Shown here piece by piece: positions 1 through 12,826 of a stretch of 64,000 nucleotides of DNA; positions within the stretch are counted from its first letter, which is position 1; each line of letters begins with the position of its first letter. Both the position numbers and the translations under genes were made by a program. The notes beneath the pieces were generated by a model. It was not told the origin of the DNA. It did not search any database and worked only from the letters and a program-made list of their open reading frames with translations. Source of the stretch: Psettodes erumei (taxonomy: Eukaryota; Chordata; Actinopteri; Pleuronectiformes; Psettodidae); contig JAFBJZ010000771.1 of NCBI GenBank assembly GCA_016785225.1, forward strand, positions 1,312,501 through 1,376,500. Direction: 5' to 3'.

Positions 1-104
1 TGAGGTCTGGATGTCTTTGTGTGCAGCATATGTCAAACAAAGGGCAGCTACGCCTGCCTGTCTGCCGTCCATGCGCACAGGCTGGGGGGAGGGAAGACAG
101 AGGT

Positions 105-109
105 CTGTG

Positions 110-157
<48 letters not shown>
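105..157 (+). repeat. (TG)n microsatellite
   Basis: TG run of about 26 units with one C interruption near 116. Confidence 0.97.
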
Positions 158-161
<4 letters not shown>

Positions 162-443
162 AGTGTTCTGTGGTCTACATATGACTATTATGGGGTCTTA
201 ATCTGTTTACACATTCATAATATGGGATTTTTCCCTAATGGAGACAAAAAGTGAGTCCCCACAATCTAAATCTTTCAGTTTTAAGATGAGCTGAGGTTGG
301 GTAAGGTTTACATTAAGGTCAGGTTTAGGCAAGTAGTAGTTATTTTCAGGTAATATTTCATGGAAGAATAAGCATTAGGAAATAAACTGAAGTCAGGGTA
401 ATATCCTGTAGGTTATGGAGACATGACTGTGTGTGTGATTTGG

Positions 444-446
<3 letters not shown>

Positions 447-477
<31 letters not shown>
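447..477 (+). repeat. (GT)n microsatellite
   Basis: Pure GT run of about 15 units. Confidence 0.96.
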
Positions 478-479
<2 letters not shown>

Positions 480-887
480 GGGTAGGGATGCTGTGTGCTG
501 TCTGCAGGAATCAAGCAGCCGTGAGCCGTGTGACATACTCAACACTACTCTCTTTACCTCCTTCCTCCTGACTCCTTTGTGCTCTGTTATTCTCATTCTA
601 CTGTCTTTCTCCTTCATTTCCATGTGTTCTCCTGATTTCCACAACCTTTTACCCTTTGACCCTCCGCCCCTTCTCTTCCCCCTCCCTCTTGCTGCTCTTC
701 GCTGTCTGTTCCTCAGCTGTCATCCAGCACACAGCCAGGAGCTAATATTAGCCAGCAACAAATTACAATGGAAAGTTTACCGCCCATTATCGCTCCTTTG
801 GTAGGAGACAGTCTTTGATATGGAAATGCTGCCGCCACTGTGTAGGATGCATACATATGCACCGCATCTGATTCTGCATGTGTGCAC

Positions 888-890
<3 letters not shown>

Positions 891-918
<28 letters not shown>
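891..918 (+). repeat. (TG)n microsatellite
   Basis: Pure TG run of 14 units. Confidence 0.96.
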
Positions 919-1440
919 AACTGAGCGTGGGAAGACAATGAAAAATGGAGGGTGTATCCTCGGGGAACTCTGTCGTAAACCGTTTTGACAAATTGGGGCT
1001 GAGGGTACGTTATCTCCGGGGTGTTCTGAAGTGTTGTTGCAACCCACGGCCAATATACACACACATCAAACTGACACATGACAAATGGTAGGTGTGGATG
1101 ATGGAGATACTATGAGCCAATAAGCTCATTAATGTATTCAAATCCGCTTAGCCACACTAAGTAGCTAAGTGCTCTAAGTAGAGAAAGGTCTGTGCATGAT
1201 AACAGTAAGTCAGGTGGTGGGAACAAAGAAATATGAGCATAGGGTTAACATCCACTGCTTTAACAGTTACATTTCAAATATTTCTAGGCGTAAAGAAATT
1301 TCTTTTTAAACAATGATCATAAATCCACATAATGATCATGAAATGTAGCCAGTGACTAAGGGAATCCAGCAACACAAAGACAAAGAAAGAAGAAAGGGCT
1401 TACCTTTCAGTTCCAGTGCCACATGTGAGAGTCCATCGCT

Positions 1441-1442
<2 letters not shown>

Positions 1443-1487
<45 letters not shown>

Positions 1488-1500
1488 CACACATACACGC
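1443..1500 (+). repeat. (CA)n microsatellite
   Basis: CA run of about 29 units with minor G and T interruptions. Confidence 0.97.
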
Positions 1501-1621
1501 ACAGTCATCACACATGCGCTCCAACGAACTCAAACACACTGTGTGCGAAGAGGGAGAAATGAGAACGCATCATTGTACTCGTAACCCCTCCCATACTGAT
1601 TTGTAGGTTTGTCTCGCGCAG

Positions 1622-1650
1622 CGCACACACACACACACACTAACACACAC
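1622..1650 (+). repeat. (CA)n microsatellite, interrupted
   Basis: Two CA blocks separated by TAA. Confidence 0.93.
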
Positions 1651-2700
1651 AGCCACCTTCTACAGTGTTTGACTAAAAAACATGCAGTATCAACAGTCTA
1701 CCTCTGTCTAGTCCAAGAATTCCAGCACACACTCACACGCTCATCCTGCACTCCTACATGCTTACAGCCAACAGCACACAAAGACTCCCACTCACTGATT
1801 GTGTGATCATGTGATGTGTGTGATGCGCGATGCATGCATGCATGTGAGAGCATGCGGTGTCGTTCCAGTGCCTGTTCCTTATCAGCCACTTTGTGCGCAC
1901 TGTGTGTATTTGTGCACCATGGTGTGATAATGTCTGATTTCATTCATGCCCGCTTATATCACTATGATATAATAATGCAGGAGCGCCGTGCTTGTGCGTG
2001 TATATTCACACATATGTGAGTGTGTGTGTGTTTTCTTTGAAAAGGGTCAGGTGTTGGGATAAACAAACATGTACCTTTACAGTCCCTTGTGCTGCTCATC
2101 CATCAGGAAATAGCTCTAACATCCATTGTATTAGTCCCCAGGGGCAGTATGGCTACATGTACTTACCCTCTGTGCTTTTCTGATGGCTGGTAATGGTGCC
2201 ATTACTACAGGATAGGGAGCTGCTGGATGTTTTAACACAGGGGTGATGAGGGCACGGGAGGAATCAAAGTCCACTGGACCGGGCTGGGGTCATTTCTGCT
2301 CTTTAAAGAGAGATGGGGGTATTTTAACAGGGAATCAGGGCTCAGTCCAGTGTGGTTTGGCCCATTTTCTGCTGATTACGCCATTGCACAAGAAAGGAAG
2401 CTAATGAATGTGTATGGCAGTTTGGAAACATAGAGGGGAAATTGCACTGTTGGATAAAGTGGGCCGGTCTGAGGCAGGTCAGTCTAGGTTACTTTGTGCT
2501 GACTGCGGTGTTTGAGTCCAGCCAACTCACCAACCCAGCTGTTTGGATTTTCTGACAGAGCACTCTCCGCATAAATCTTTCAGGGGTATGGATGTAAATC
2601 AGTCAGACCGCTGCCTTTTAGCAAGAATGTGCGATGGTGAAAATGTGTGTGAAACAAAAAGCTGAGGTGGCAGCGAGCTGGCAACGCACACATTCTCACC

Positions 2701-3166
2701 CCAGTGTAAACACTGCATGAACTGCATTGCATTTAAGTTTTTACTACAGACTCATTACTTGAATGGGTAATTTGCACTTTTGTCGTATATTATTTTTGAA
2801 AATGCATTGAACATGACACATAATAAGAATCATTTAAACATTTGCACTGTTTTCATTATTTTTTAATTAAAAGGCTAAATTAATTATGTTTCAATTTGAT
2901 ATGCTTTCAAACCTTTCTTAACAGTTTTGTTAAACGATTTTTCAAATGATATGTCATTAAATAAGCTGAAAGGGCGCAAATGAAGTCATGTTTGCAACAA
3001 TTAACGACGATGGAATGGCAATTTAAACAGTTTTGCAACATGTTTCAGTGTTCACCAAAGCAATTTGCTCAACAAAAGTCAGAGAACGGATGATTGAAAA
3101 TATAATTAAATTTGTTGGTGACTGTCTTTGTTATCGACTCTGTACTGGAGAACAAAGGATTTCAAC

Positions 3167-3211
<45 letters not shown>

Positions 3212-5000
3212 TTTGATGTGCGCAATAGATTTCTGTTAAAGGGTAATTATTTGCCATTTTAATGGTAAATGCTCTGTTTTCTGTCCATTACTTTATTGCA
3301 TTTTTAGTACTGGGTGGTAAAATAGAAATTATGGGCTGCATTACGTCGTCATTACCTTAAATTCTGCTATCCTTAAATATGGTGCCTTGTGTATATCTAG
3401 ACCAAATAGAAAAACCAAAACAATTCTCCTTTTTATTGTTAACACACTTACCACTTCAAACTAATTTACATTTTTAAAAAAGCTCGGAACATTTTGTTTT
3501 GTTAAACGTTTCATATATGGGGTATGTGTATACATTTCTTTTGTCTCTGTATGTCAGAGTGATCATGACACTGTGTACTTTAGAATTAAATGATGATGGA
3601 ATAAAACCCTGAAATCCAAATGAGAAAATAAATACATTTTGCAGGATTTCTGGGAAAACACTGAATACTTCTCTTTAGGATATTTCTTTTGATAAAAAAC
3701 ATAAAAAGCAATACATATAATGACTTGGTGTTGATTTTTTTGGTGTTAATGCAGTATACTTTGTGTGAAAGTTCATTTTTGATCTATGTCGGGTGCAAAT
3801 TATTTTATCTTCACATGTTGAAATGATAGAGATGAGATACAGGAATTAGGTGTCACTAGCATGGTGCTTTTGACATAAAATATAAATATGTATTCAACAA
3901 TTTCATCGTAAAACACATTTTTTAAGTAAAATGCAACACTTGGGATGTATGAGTAATTCTTACAACTGATAGCCGTCATGTTCATTGCAAGCTGTGTTAT
4001 ATCAAAATATAGTTTATGATCTTTTTCTCAGATTTCAACCACAGCTCACCCTTCTAATATCTACAGTGCATGTACCAGATAATAGATTTTATATAATCAT
4101 GCAAAAATAAACAGATTTCGAATAAATTTACTCACTGAGGTTTTATAAAATACCTTTAAACACAATGTTTCTAGTGTGGCAGAAATTATAATTCCCATTG
4201 TTGGAATTAAATGACATCTCACATATTAATAATTCAGTGCTGCCATGACCAGGGTGTGTTTAGACAAAATAAATTGTATTATCGTGAAACCTTGTTTGTC
4301 TCTGTAAATTGTTTCCAGGTTGAAAAGAACCATAGGAAGTCATGAGCCTTAAATTTCGTTCTTCCTGTGACACCTTTCACTATTCACACATGATAGAAAA
4401 TTTTGTGAAAGAGTTTTTTTTTCAAACTGGAAAAATAAAAATGAATTGTTTGAAAATAAAATAAAATTCATGTGTCTAATCATGTTATATTTTTTCCACT
4501 TTGTAAGCATAAATAAATGAAACATTTGCAGCTACGCCAAATTTAAATTGAGCTGGAAAAAATCAAATGGCGTGAGGCGGATGCAGTAAAATCTTATGCA
4601 GGATGAAATATGATAGTATTTTGCAATGTCGCTGCGTTATATGTATTTGTCAGTGAATGCCACACCCTCACTCAAATGGATACTTTACTCCTCTCCCTCC
4701 ATGGTCAGCTCACACACAGCCACATGGTCAGCGGCCAACACTGCCAAATGAGACACGAGGAGCCGCTTCATGTGTGATGATGGTGCTGTATCCTCACATT
4801 ATGCTCTGCAGATAGACGCCACGGCCCGGGTAACATGGCTGATGCCTTGCAGGCCCAGGGAAGGATGACCAAGCATTCAGTGAGAAAACCTGATTGAGTT
4901 GCCGCCGATCGAATTAAACAAAAAAAATTAAGTGGGGTGGGGTGCCTATATTCTGTGTTTGTAAAACAACACTTTTCTTTTTAATTGACATGCAGTTTTT
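2701..5000. other. AT-rich intergenic block
   Basis: Markedly AT-rich sequence with many short A and T runs, no coding signal and one CA tract. The composition changes to more balanced sequence near 4650. Confidence 0.65.
3169..3209 (+). repeat. (CA)n microsatellite
   Basis: Pure CA run of about 20 units. Confidence 0.97.
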
Positions 5001-6610
5001 CAATATAGTGCCCAGGTTTGCCTCCAAACAGATCGCATTAACTAAGCAGCAGGATGAGATTAACTAATTAGAGCTATTCTGATATTTTTGCAGCGTGAGT
5101 TTGTACGTGTCGATAACGATTCACGGCTAAGGGGGGTTTGTTGCATTACACGGTCACGTACTGCAACTGCTTTGTTCGTTCAGATATTCAAATTATTGCT
5201 GGCTTGCTAGCGCGTGAGAGTGCAGAGTCCTCTGGGCAGAAAAACTGTCCAAACACATAAACTCATATGCTATCAGTGTCAACGCCTCGGGCAATTATTA
5301 GAACATAAAAGAAGCTGTTAGATGAAGGGAGGGGATATACTGATCTCCTCTGTGATACGGGCAGGAAAGAAAGCAAAAGAAGAGAGAAAATATCCCAGAG
5401 TGTGTATGGGGGGGGGTGATGATGGGCACACACTTAACTCCTGTCTGTGCTGTTTAGTGCAAAGAAGGACAAAATCATTCAAAAACGTGAGATTTCACAT
5501 TAGCAATGCGACACTGTCTGTATATACTCCCAAGAACATGTATTTTGGTGGATTTCTGTGGAAAGGAGCCACAGATGCTCACACAGAGTCATGTTTTCCA
5601 TAAAAGGGTTAAAAGCAGCATTCTGTTCCAGTATAAATGCAGCTGTTGGCGAAATGGGAGCATCATGTAGCATCGTTACGGATTAATAAATGAAATAGCC
5701 GACATGAAACGGAGCTGTGTTAATACTTTGTCAGTCTTAAACACCAGCAGAAATCGTTTTGGTATAGGGCACAAATCTCAGAGTAAGGAAAAATCCACAG
5801 CGGCCCCACCTTTTCAGAACTATGCATTTTCAGCAGCTTCGTCTTCATCTGATCTATCTGTACAGCGGTTACTTAAAAAAAAAAAGTGATAAAGTTCACA
5901 ACGTGCAATAAATCCACAGAGGATGAAGGAAAAAAAAGACAAATTAGCTTAATGATCTCTTCAGACCAGGTGAGCCCCGTCCATAGGGGTCCCCATCAGT
6001 TCAGCTCCATCACCACCACATCCACAGTCTCCATGACGACCACTTAACACGATGACCCCCCCCCACCCCCCCGCTCACCATGACGACCTCTGTCACCCAG
6101 CTGTCCTCTCGGGGCCTGTAATGGAACTAATATGGCTGCTGTGGAGCAACCTGTGAGCCCACCAGCCTCTCCTCCTCTTGCCTGTAATTCCTTCACCCCT
6201 GGGGGTTAAAGCGACTAAATCTGAGGAAGTGTCTCCATCCACACAATAAAACCCACTCTATCCCTGACGACTCTGCCAGGTTTAGCAACCCTTCGCCTCC
6301 CGGCACAGGAATCAATTGGATCAACAGCACTGCTAACCAACAGCCTAACAACTCCCTGCGACTGTGGCCCCCTCTCTGTCTTGTAGCCTGGAGAGAATTC
6401 ATCTCCTCCGGCTGCCTGCTGGAAAGTTCTTTATATGGCTCCTGTAACCCAGTTTAGGGCCTGACTGCCTGGCTATTTTCAAATTGAGCTGTTTGTGTCC
6501 AGAGATGAGGACGATTGCATGAGACAGGAATGCGTGTTTGCTCAAGTGCAATCGGAAGTACAAGCTAAACGCTCACATTGACATGAGCATGCACGCACGC
6601 ACACACAAAC

Positions 6611-6632
6611 AACACACACACACACACACACA
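6611..6632 (+). repeat. (CA)n microsatellite
   Basis: CA run of about 10 units. Confidence 0.93.
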
Positions 6633-7379
6633 GCTTGTTAAAGTGTCTCTTTGTTTCTGGGCCTTGCATAATGATTCCATGACAGCCTGTCAGACATCAT
6701 ATGAAATTGATTCCACAAAGCCACAAAAGCTGCTCTCCCTGCACCATTATTTGTATCTGCTGACAACTCTTGCTCTTGATCAGCTCCTCTTATCACGTTA
6801 TAAAAACGGCCCACCTTGTACGACCCTGAGCGAACAAAGAGAAGTCGCGAAGACTCGGAATAGAAGGATGTAAAAGTGCAGAAAAAGCTGTCAGGACCAC
6901 TTTAAAAGCGATATGGTCCGGTCGTGAAGGTGACACCTCTCAGGTCTTCTTCCTTTAAAAAGTGCCGTGGAGCTTTTAACCTGCACCGCTGGCGAGATCG
7001 GAACAGTTCTAGATGAGGACCAATTAATCTGAGTGGAGCGACGGATTCACCAGAAAGGCATATTTTCTACACTTCATCCAAAGACTGTAAATTAAAGTCA
7101 ATCACTTTTATTATGTGCCCACTCTTTGTGAGCTGAAGCCTCTAGGCCTTGCAGAAAGGGCTGTATCAGACACACATTATGTGTGTGAATGCATGAATGA
7201 GTGTGTGTGTGTGTGAGTGGGTGCAGCGGCGAATGTGTGTGTGCACACGCATGTGTAGCACAGTGGTGTGTGACTTACCCCTGGCTGTCCCTGAGGGTTG
7301 AACATGCTCTGACAGCACTGATGCCTCTCAGCGTCTCGCTCCTCTGAAAGCTTTTTATCTACAGTGTGTTCACTATCAC

Positions 7380-7740
7380 TCAAAACTCCTTTCTCTCCTT
7401 CCCATGAAACGCACTCTCCCTTTCTTTCTCTTTCTTTCCTTCCGCTTTTGTCTTTTCATATTCTCTCCATCCTGCCTATTTCTTTCTCTCTGCCACCGTA
7501 TTCTGTCACCTTTCTTCCTCTTTGTTTCTCCTTTCCCTACTCTCATTCTTTCCTTGCACTGCATTCCCACTTTTTCACTCCCCACTTCTTTTTTTACTTT
7601 CCCTTGTTCTTTTTTCTCCATTCATCTCTCTCTCTCTCTCTCTCTCTCTCCCTCTCTCTCTCTTTCTTTCTCTCTGTCTCTCTCTCACTCCCCCTCTCAT
7701 CTTTTTCTTCTCCTCCTCTCTGTCACCCTCACCCAGCACT
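7380..7740 (+). repeat. Long polypyrimidine tract with (CT)n core
   Basis: About 360 bp composed mostly of C and T, with a near-pure CT core at 7625-7685. A capacity for triplex (H-DNA) formation is inferred from composition. It generates long Ser/Phe/Leu-rich open frames that are not genes. Confidence 0.9.
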
Positions 7741-8029
7741 CCAGGAGCTCGGTATCGCTGTCTCTCAGCTGGCACAGAGAATAGGCAGACACATGGGAGG
7801 GCTGTTTTGTAATCCAGCAGGTCATACCACCCTGGCACAGGAAAGGGGGGGTGCTGATGGGATGCAGGGAGGGGAGGGGAAGGGATGACTGAGCAGGCCT
7901 ATACTGCTACCTTCCAACCTATACCTTTCTTGCATCCCTCCATCTGTGAGCCGATGGTCTCTCCCTTTTTCCCACCGACGATGGGAGATCTAGCCCTGCT
8001 AACATCCTTTCTGCACTTTGAGGTTTTAG

Positions 8030-8135
8030 GAAGGAGCGGAGAACGCAAGGAAGGAAATGAGGAAGGGAGGAGAGAAGAGAGAGGAAAGGAATGGATGGGA
8101 ATGAAAGGAAAGATGAAGAGAGGACTGGTATGGGG
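8030..8135 (+). repeat. Polypurine tract (GGAA/GAGA-rich)
   Basis: About 100 bp of almost pure A and G on the plus strand, 300 bp after the pyrimidine tract and loosely complementary to it. Confidence 0.85.
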
Positions 8136-11100
8136 GAGGGATGCCCTGAAGCGTTGTAGACTGAATCAATGAAGCCTCTTAGCTCAGGAAATATTTTTAA
8201 GCACAGGAATCAAACGTATGATGAAAATGAACAAAGAGGCTGATCATGAATTTGTAATGTTGTATATTTTATGGTAGTTGCTTGGTGCCACTGATTGTGT
8301 GAGCGAGCATGTTTAACACAGACAGACAGCAGAGGCAGAGAGAGGGCTAGTGAGAGACAGATGGAGGTTGGGTTGCACGGTGATTGACCGGGTTGTCTGC
8401 CTCGCCGTGAGTCGTCCACTCACCCACAGCTGGTCAGATCGCTGTCCATTCATCCTCACTTTCACCTCGGGGACATGCTGCTCGTCAAGAGAATGTGCAT
8501 TCGCAAACTCCGAATATTAGACAATTTTACTGTTTATGTTCATTAAATGATTCATTCTGGTTTGTTCCACAGAAATCGGTGAAAGTTCAGATAAACTGAA
8601 TTTAACAATGTCAGCCCAATGAGAATGAGGAACCTCAGAACAATGACTCTTTTGAGACATGGCTCAGTTGGCTAGTTTTTTGTAAAACATGAATCCCTCT
8701 CAGTTGCTCAGGTGAGTTAGTATTTCTTTAGACTCCAGGTACATAATCTCTCAAAATAGCTTTTTTCCCTTCATTTTTTTGAATAGTCAGAACCATTATC
8801 CGAAGACTTTGGTCCATATTGAATGATAGCACACCTCACCACTTACAGTATGTTCAGTGCCAACAGTCAGTGCTGGTGTAGAAAGCAGTATCTAGTTTAT
8901 GGTTGGGGCTGGTGGGTGGACCTATCAGATGCCACGCTGAGTGACAGTATTCAGGATGTGTTCCAATCCAGTCCAATCCAGCATGGATGTCGTTCCTGTA
9001 TGATGACAGAGCCATCATGAATCTGTGTGGTTAATCGATAACACCGCCGCTGATTTTTCATTCTGTCTGATGAGCCACAGAGTACTTTGTTGTACTGTAT
9101 AGGCCCTTTCATCCTTCAGAAGTCTCTCATATTTGGCAGATGTTCTGAGCAGCCTGCTTCATTCAGACAGACTGAATGAAATGATAACATAAGGACATCA
9201 AATGTGCTTTACATGACTGGTTTTAACCACTGAACAGTGTTTCAGTGTCATTAATATTTTCACACAGACAGACTATTTCTAATAATCCTCTTGATTTTTT
9301 TCAAGCTATAAAACAAATTTATTAACAGCCTGTGTCTTCTGGTCTCCATAATTCAGAAGATTTTTGGGGGACATTAAAACGGGTCTTCATTATGCCTTTT
9401 ATATTTCTTTTGAAAGGTATACTGTTGTAATTTCATGCATTTTTCTATATATTCTGCAGCAGAGAGGAGGGGTCACAGCCAACTCAACTACACATGTTAA
9501 TACACGAGAGCACATTTTAATCTGCTGTAATTGACTGAGCTCCACCTATATGTTACAGTAGGGTGCTTCTAAATGCTGGAGTGGGATATGCTAATGTGGC
9601 TATGTCAATGTGTGCATGTGTGTGTGTATGAGTGTTTGGAGAGGAGCGAAGTTAGTGTGATTGAATGAATAATCGCTCAACCATGAAGGAAGGTGAACCA
9701 GCGAGAGGGGTGCGTGTATATGTGTGTGGGTGTGTGTATGTGTGTAAGTCTTGAGCAGCAGACCTGCTTTCTTCAGATGGTTTGAACTGTCTGTCTGGTG
9801 TTTATCGTGTCTATATGAAGAGCAGAAAAAAAGCGCAGCTGATACATGAAACACACACAAAAATGAGAAATATATTTAAGTTACACTGGAATTTGAATAT
9901 GTTCCAATAAACTAACAAATTATAGATTGATGATCAGCAGATACATATTATTTTGTATATTCTGCTGCACACTTTGAAATCCATTTTAAACCCATCTTTT
10001 GTCTACAATATTGCTAATAGCTCATTACAGTATATATACTGTATGTAAAATGTAATTTTTTGTAATCCAGGCATTTAGCAGTTGAATGGTAATACACCAT
10101 TGCCAAGAAATACATAGTAATTCCATGCAAATAGAAGACCATAAAACCACGCATTCATATTTTTAAGAAATGAAAGAATATATGTGCAGTAACGATGGCT
10201 GGATATAGGGTACAGTGTGGCGCTAAGCACACAGGCAAACAGTCTTTGATGTAAAGATGGATTCCTTTGTGGTGGATGAAAAATTCAAGTATAGGAGAGA
10301 AGCTCATAGACAGCACCATCCTCCATTTTCCAGTTCGAACTGATTTCAGTAATAAGTGTCTAGTTAATTTACCTAACACATACCTCTCATCAAATCTACA
10401 GTATATGCCACAGGCGGAGGGATGCAAATTCACAGCTATTTTTGAGGTAGATGAGCTATGCCTTGGAGATGAGGTATTGATTACCTTTCTACCATGGGCT
10501 GTCACAGAGGACAGTGTAATGAGCTCAGCCTACACCATCATGTTAAACTGACAGCCTTCAGCTCGAACTCATACATATGCACTCATTTATTGCAACATTT
10601 TTTTTATTATTAAAGTTGTTAAGCCTTTAAAACACCAAAAATAGGCAAATATCTGATATCCCCACATGTAATTCCCATAGACTTACATCTTGATTAATGA
10701 TGGTCATTATCATTAAATTAAACTTGTTTTGTCAGTCCAAACAGCTCAAAATAGCTCATTCAGTATATTCACAGTAGAATTATCTGCAAAAGCTGAAACT
10801 TGCAAATGCGTGGCATTTTGCTTGATTCATGACATACGGTAGATTATTAATTATCGCAATGGTTAATTCATTTTATCTGATTAAATGTTCCAGCTCTATA
10901 TGTTTATGCTGAAGACAGGTAGCTTTATTTCATGTAGAGATCTAAACTAGAGGCGGGTGGACAGATGAGATGCATGTCAGTTTTTAACTCAACACACATA
11001 ACATACAGGAGATCCCTGCAGCCTCAAGCATCATATGGTGAAACTAATGGTTACCAGGGCTCATATCGACAGGCTGCGTGATTGACAGATGCACAAAGAA

Positions 11101-12812
11101 GCCCTGCAGTCAAGGCTAAGCTAGCTGCAGCTATATTCCATGCAGTGTCACTTACATGCCATATAGTAACAGGCAGCTGGAAAAACCCATTTTTACCTCT
11201 ACTCTTGTGTAGCAAGTTGCATCATTCACCTGTTTCAGCTTCACGAGCAGCGCGGCTCTCCTTGACAGAGACAACCCCGTTGGATGCCATTCAGAAATGT
11301 CAAGTGTTTCCTAAAGCCTTAAACTCATGAACACAACAGTGCTGTGGTGTTCCGCTGTGAGCGGAGCAACACAGCACAGGCACAGACAATATTGCGATGC
11401 CGCGGGCTCTGTGTATTTTGAGTGTGAGAAAATGTGCACATATGTCATCGTCCACCTGCATCTGTGTGTCACTTTGCCAAGAGTATGTCTGTAGAGAGTG
11501 ACTTCCTGCCTCTTCTGCTGTTTTTCAGCTTTTGTTCTAGTGTGAGTGAGTCACTGGGTGCATTTGTTAGTCCGACTATCGACTAAAATTGGGCTTTTAA
11601 TATGCATGTAAACGCCTTAGTCCGGCTGAAATCGAACTTCGACTTCTCATACCGGAAGTTGCACAAAATGCATAACAAAAGAAGAAGCCGGTAACAGGTG
11701 GTGTCGTCTGCCTTTGGATAACACCATACGAGGTAGCATAAATTTGATCGAGGACTGTGAAGCAATGTGTCAAGCAGGCATACTGCTGTCAATAAATCGA
11801 TTTTCTTCCCATGCATGTATACTGGGACGAGGACAGTAGTCCAATTAAATCGCTCCAACCTTATCTCACTGAACATTTGATGTAGTGATATTTAACAATT
11901 TATTATACAGTTAATTTATTTTGCATACCGCAATATCAGTATTTCAGTACAACTACAAAGCAATGGAATGTTGTAATGTATTTACAAGGAAGATTGGAAG
12001 GAAGACACTCTATCAAAATTGAACCTACAATCGACACAGACACTGGGATTTTGTTAGATTAACACCAAGACACATGTTGTGATTAGTATCCCTTTAAAGT
12101 AGCTCAACAGATACACGTGGCTATGTTAGCAAACTAGGAAGTCCTAAGTTTTAAGTTGCGCAAATCTTTTTTTTTCTTTGTGTGCAGCATTAGTTTATGT
12201 ATGTATTCACTCTTCATCTCATTATTCCCAGGAGATTTACAACTGATGATGCCATTAGGAGGCAGTGAACCCACTCCTCTGCCCATGTTGTTTATGTTAA
12301 CTCGCAGCTGTATTAACTCTCCCATTAGGAATAATGGGAGAACAAAAAAAGCAGCGAGACACGGAAAGATTCCGCTGACACTGTAATGATGGACCCACTG
12401 TTTGTGTCTCTTTCTCCTACTTACCGAATCTGGCTTTTAAGTCAAAATAAGTGTGTTGTTATACTATGTTTACTGGTGTGCAGCCTAAAAGGCTTTCTTC
12501 TATTGAAATGAGCTATTTCATGCAAGGTTTACTGTAGCCTTAGTGCAAACACAAAATGTCTGCCTTTTAGAAGATGAGAGATTATTCTGTATTTTCTCTT
12601 TTATTTTGGTGCATTGTCTTGTACTTGTTATATTTGCTGCCCGTTAAGTTTTGATGGGAAAAAGAGGCATATTAGCTGCCTAATATCTTACTATTCTTCA
12701 GGCATCAGGTTTATCTAAAATGTAAAACATTATGTCCTCTATAGTTGACCAAAGGTTTTCATGTATTTGACTGGAGTAACTGTGCTGGGTCTACATAGAC
12801 AGATGTACAGAT

Positions 12813-12826
12813 GTCACCATAGCAAC
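12813..12826. promoter_or_regulatory. RFX X-box-like site
   Basis: GTCACCATAGCAAC fits the RFX consensus GTNRCC-N-RGYAAC. Function is inferred from the match only. Confidence 0.4.

Larger units (their letters stand above)
1..2700. other. Intergenic, microsatellite-rich
   Basis: No gene seen. The stretch is dominated by CA/GT tracts, which account for all of its longer open frames. An ATGC-repeat (GATGCATGCATGCATG, near 1828-1844) stands beside them. Confidence 0.7.

Noticed and set aside
7364..7888. Open frame of 174 codons, Ser/Phe/Leu-rich
   Set aside because: It comes entirely from the polypyrimidine tract; it has no domain and no splice context.
10155..10551. Long open frames on both strands at the same place
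   Set aside because: Neither resembles a known protein, and overlapping frames on both strands suggest chance.
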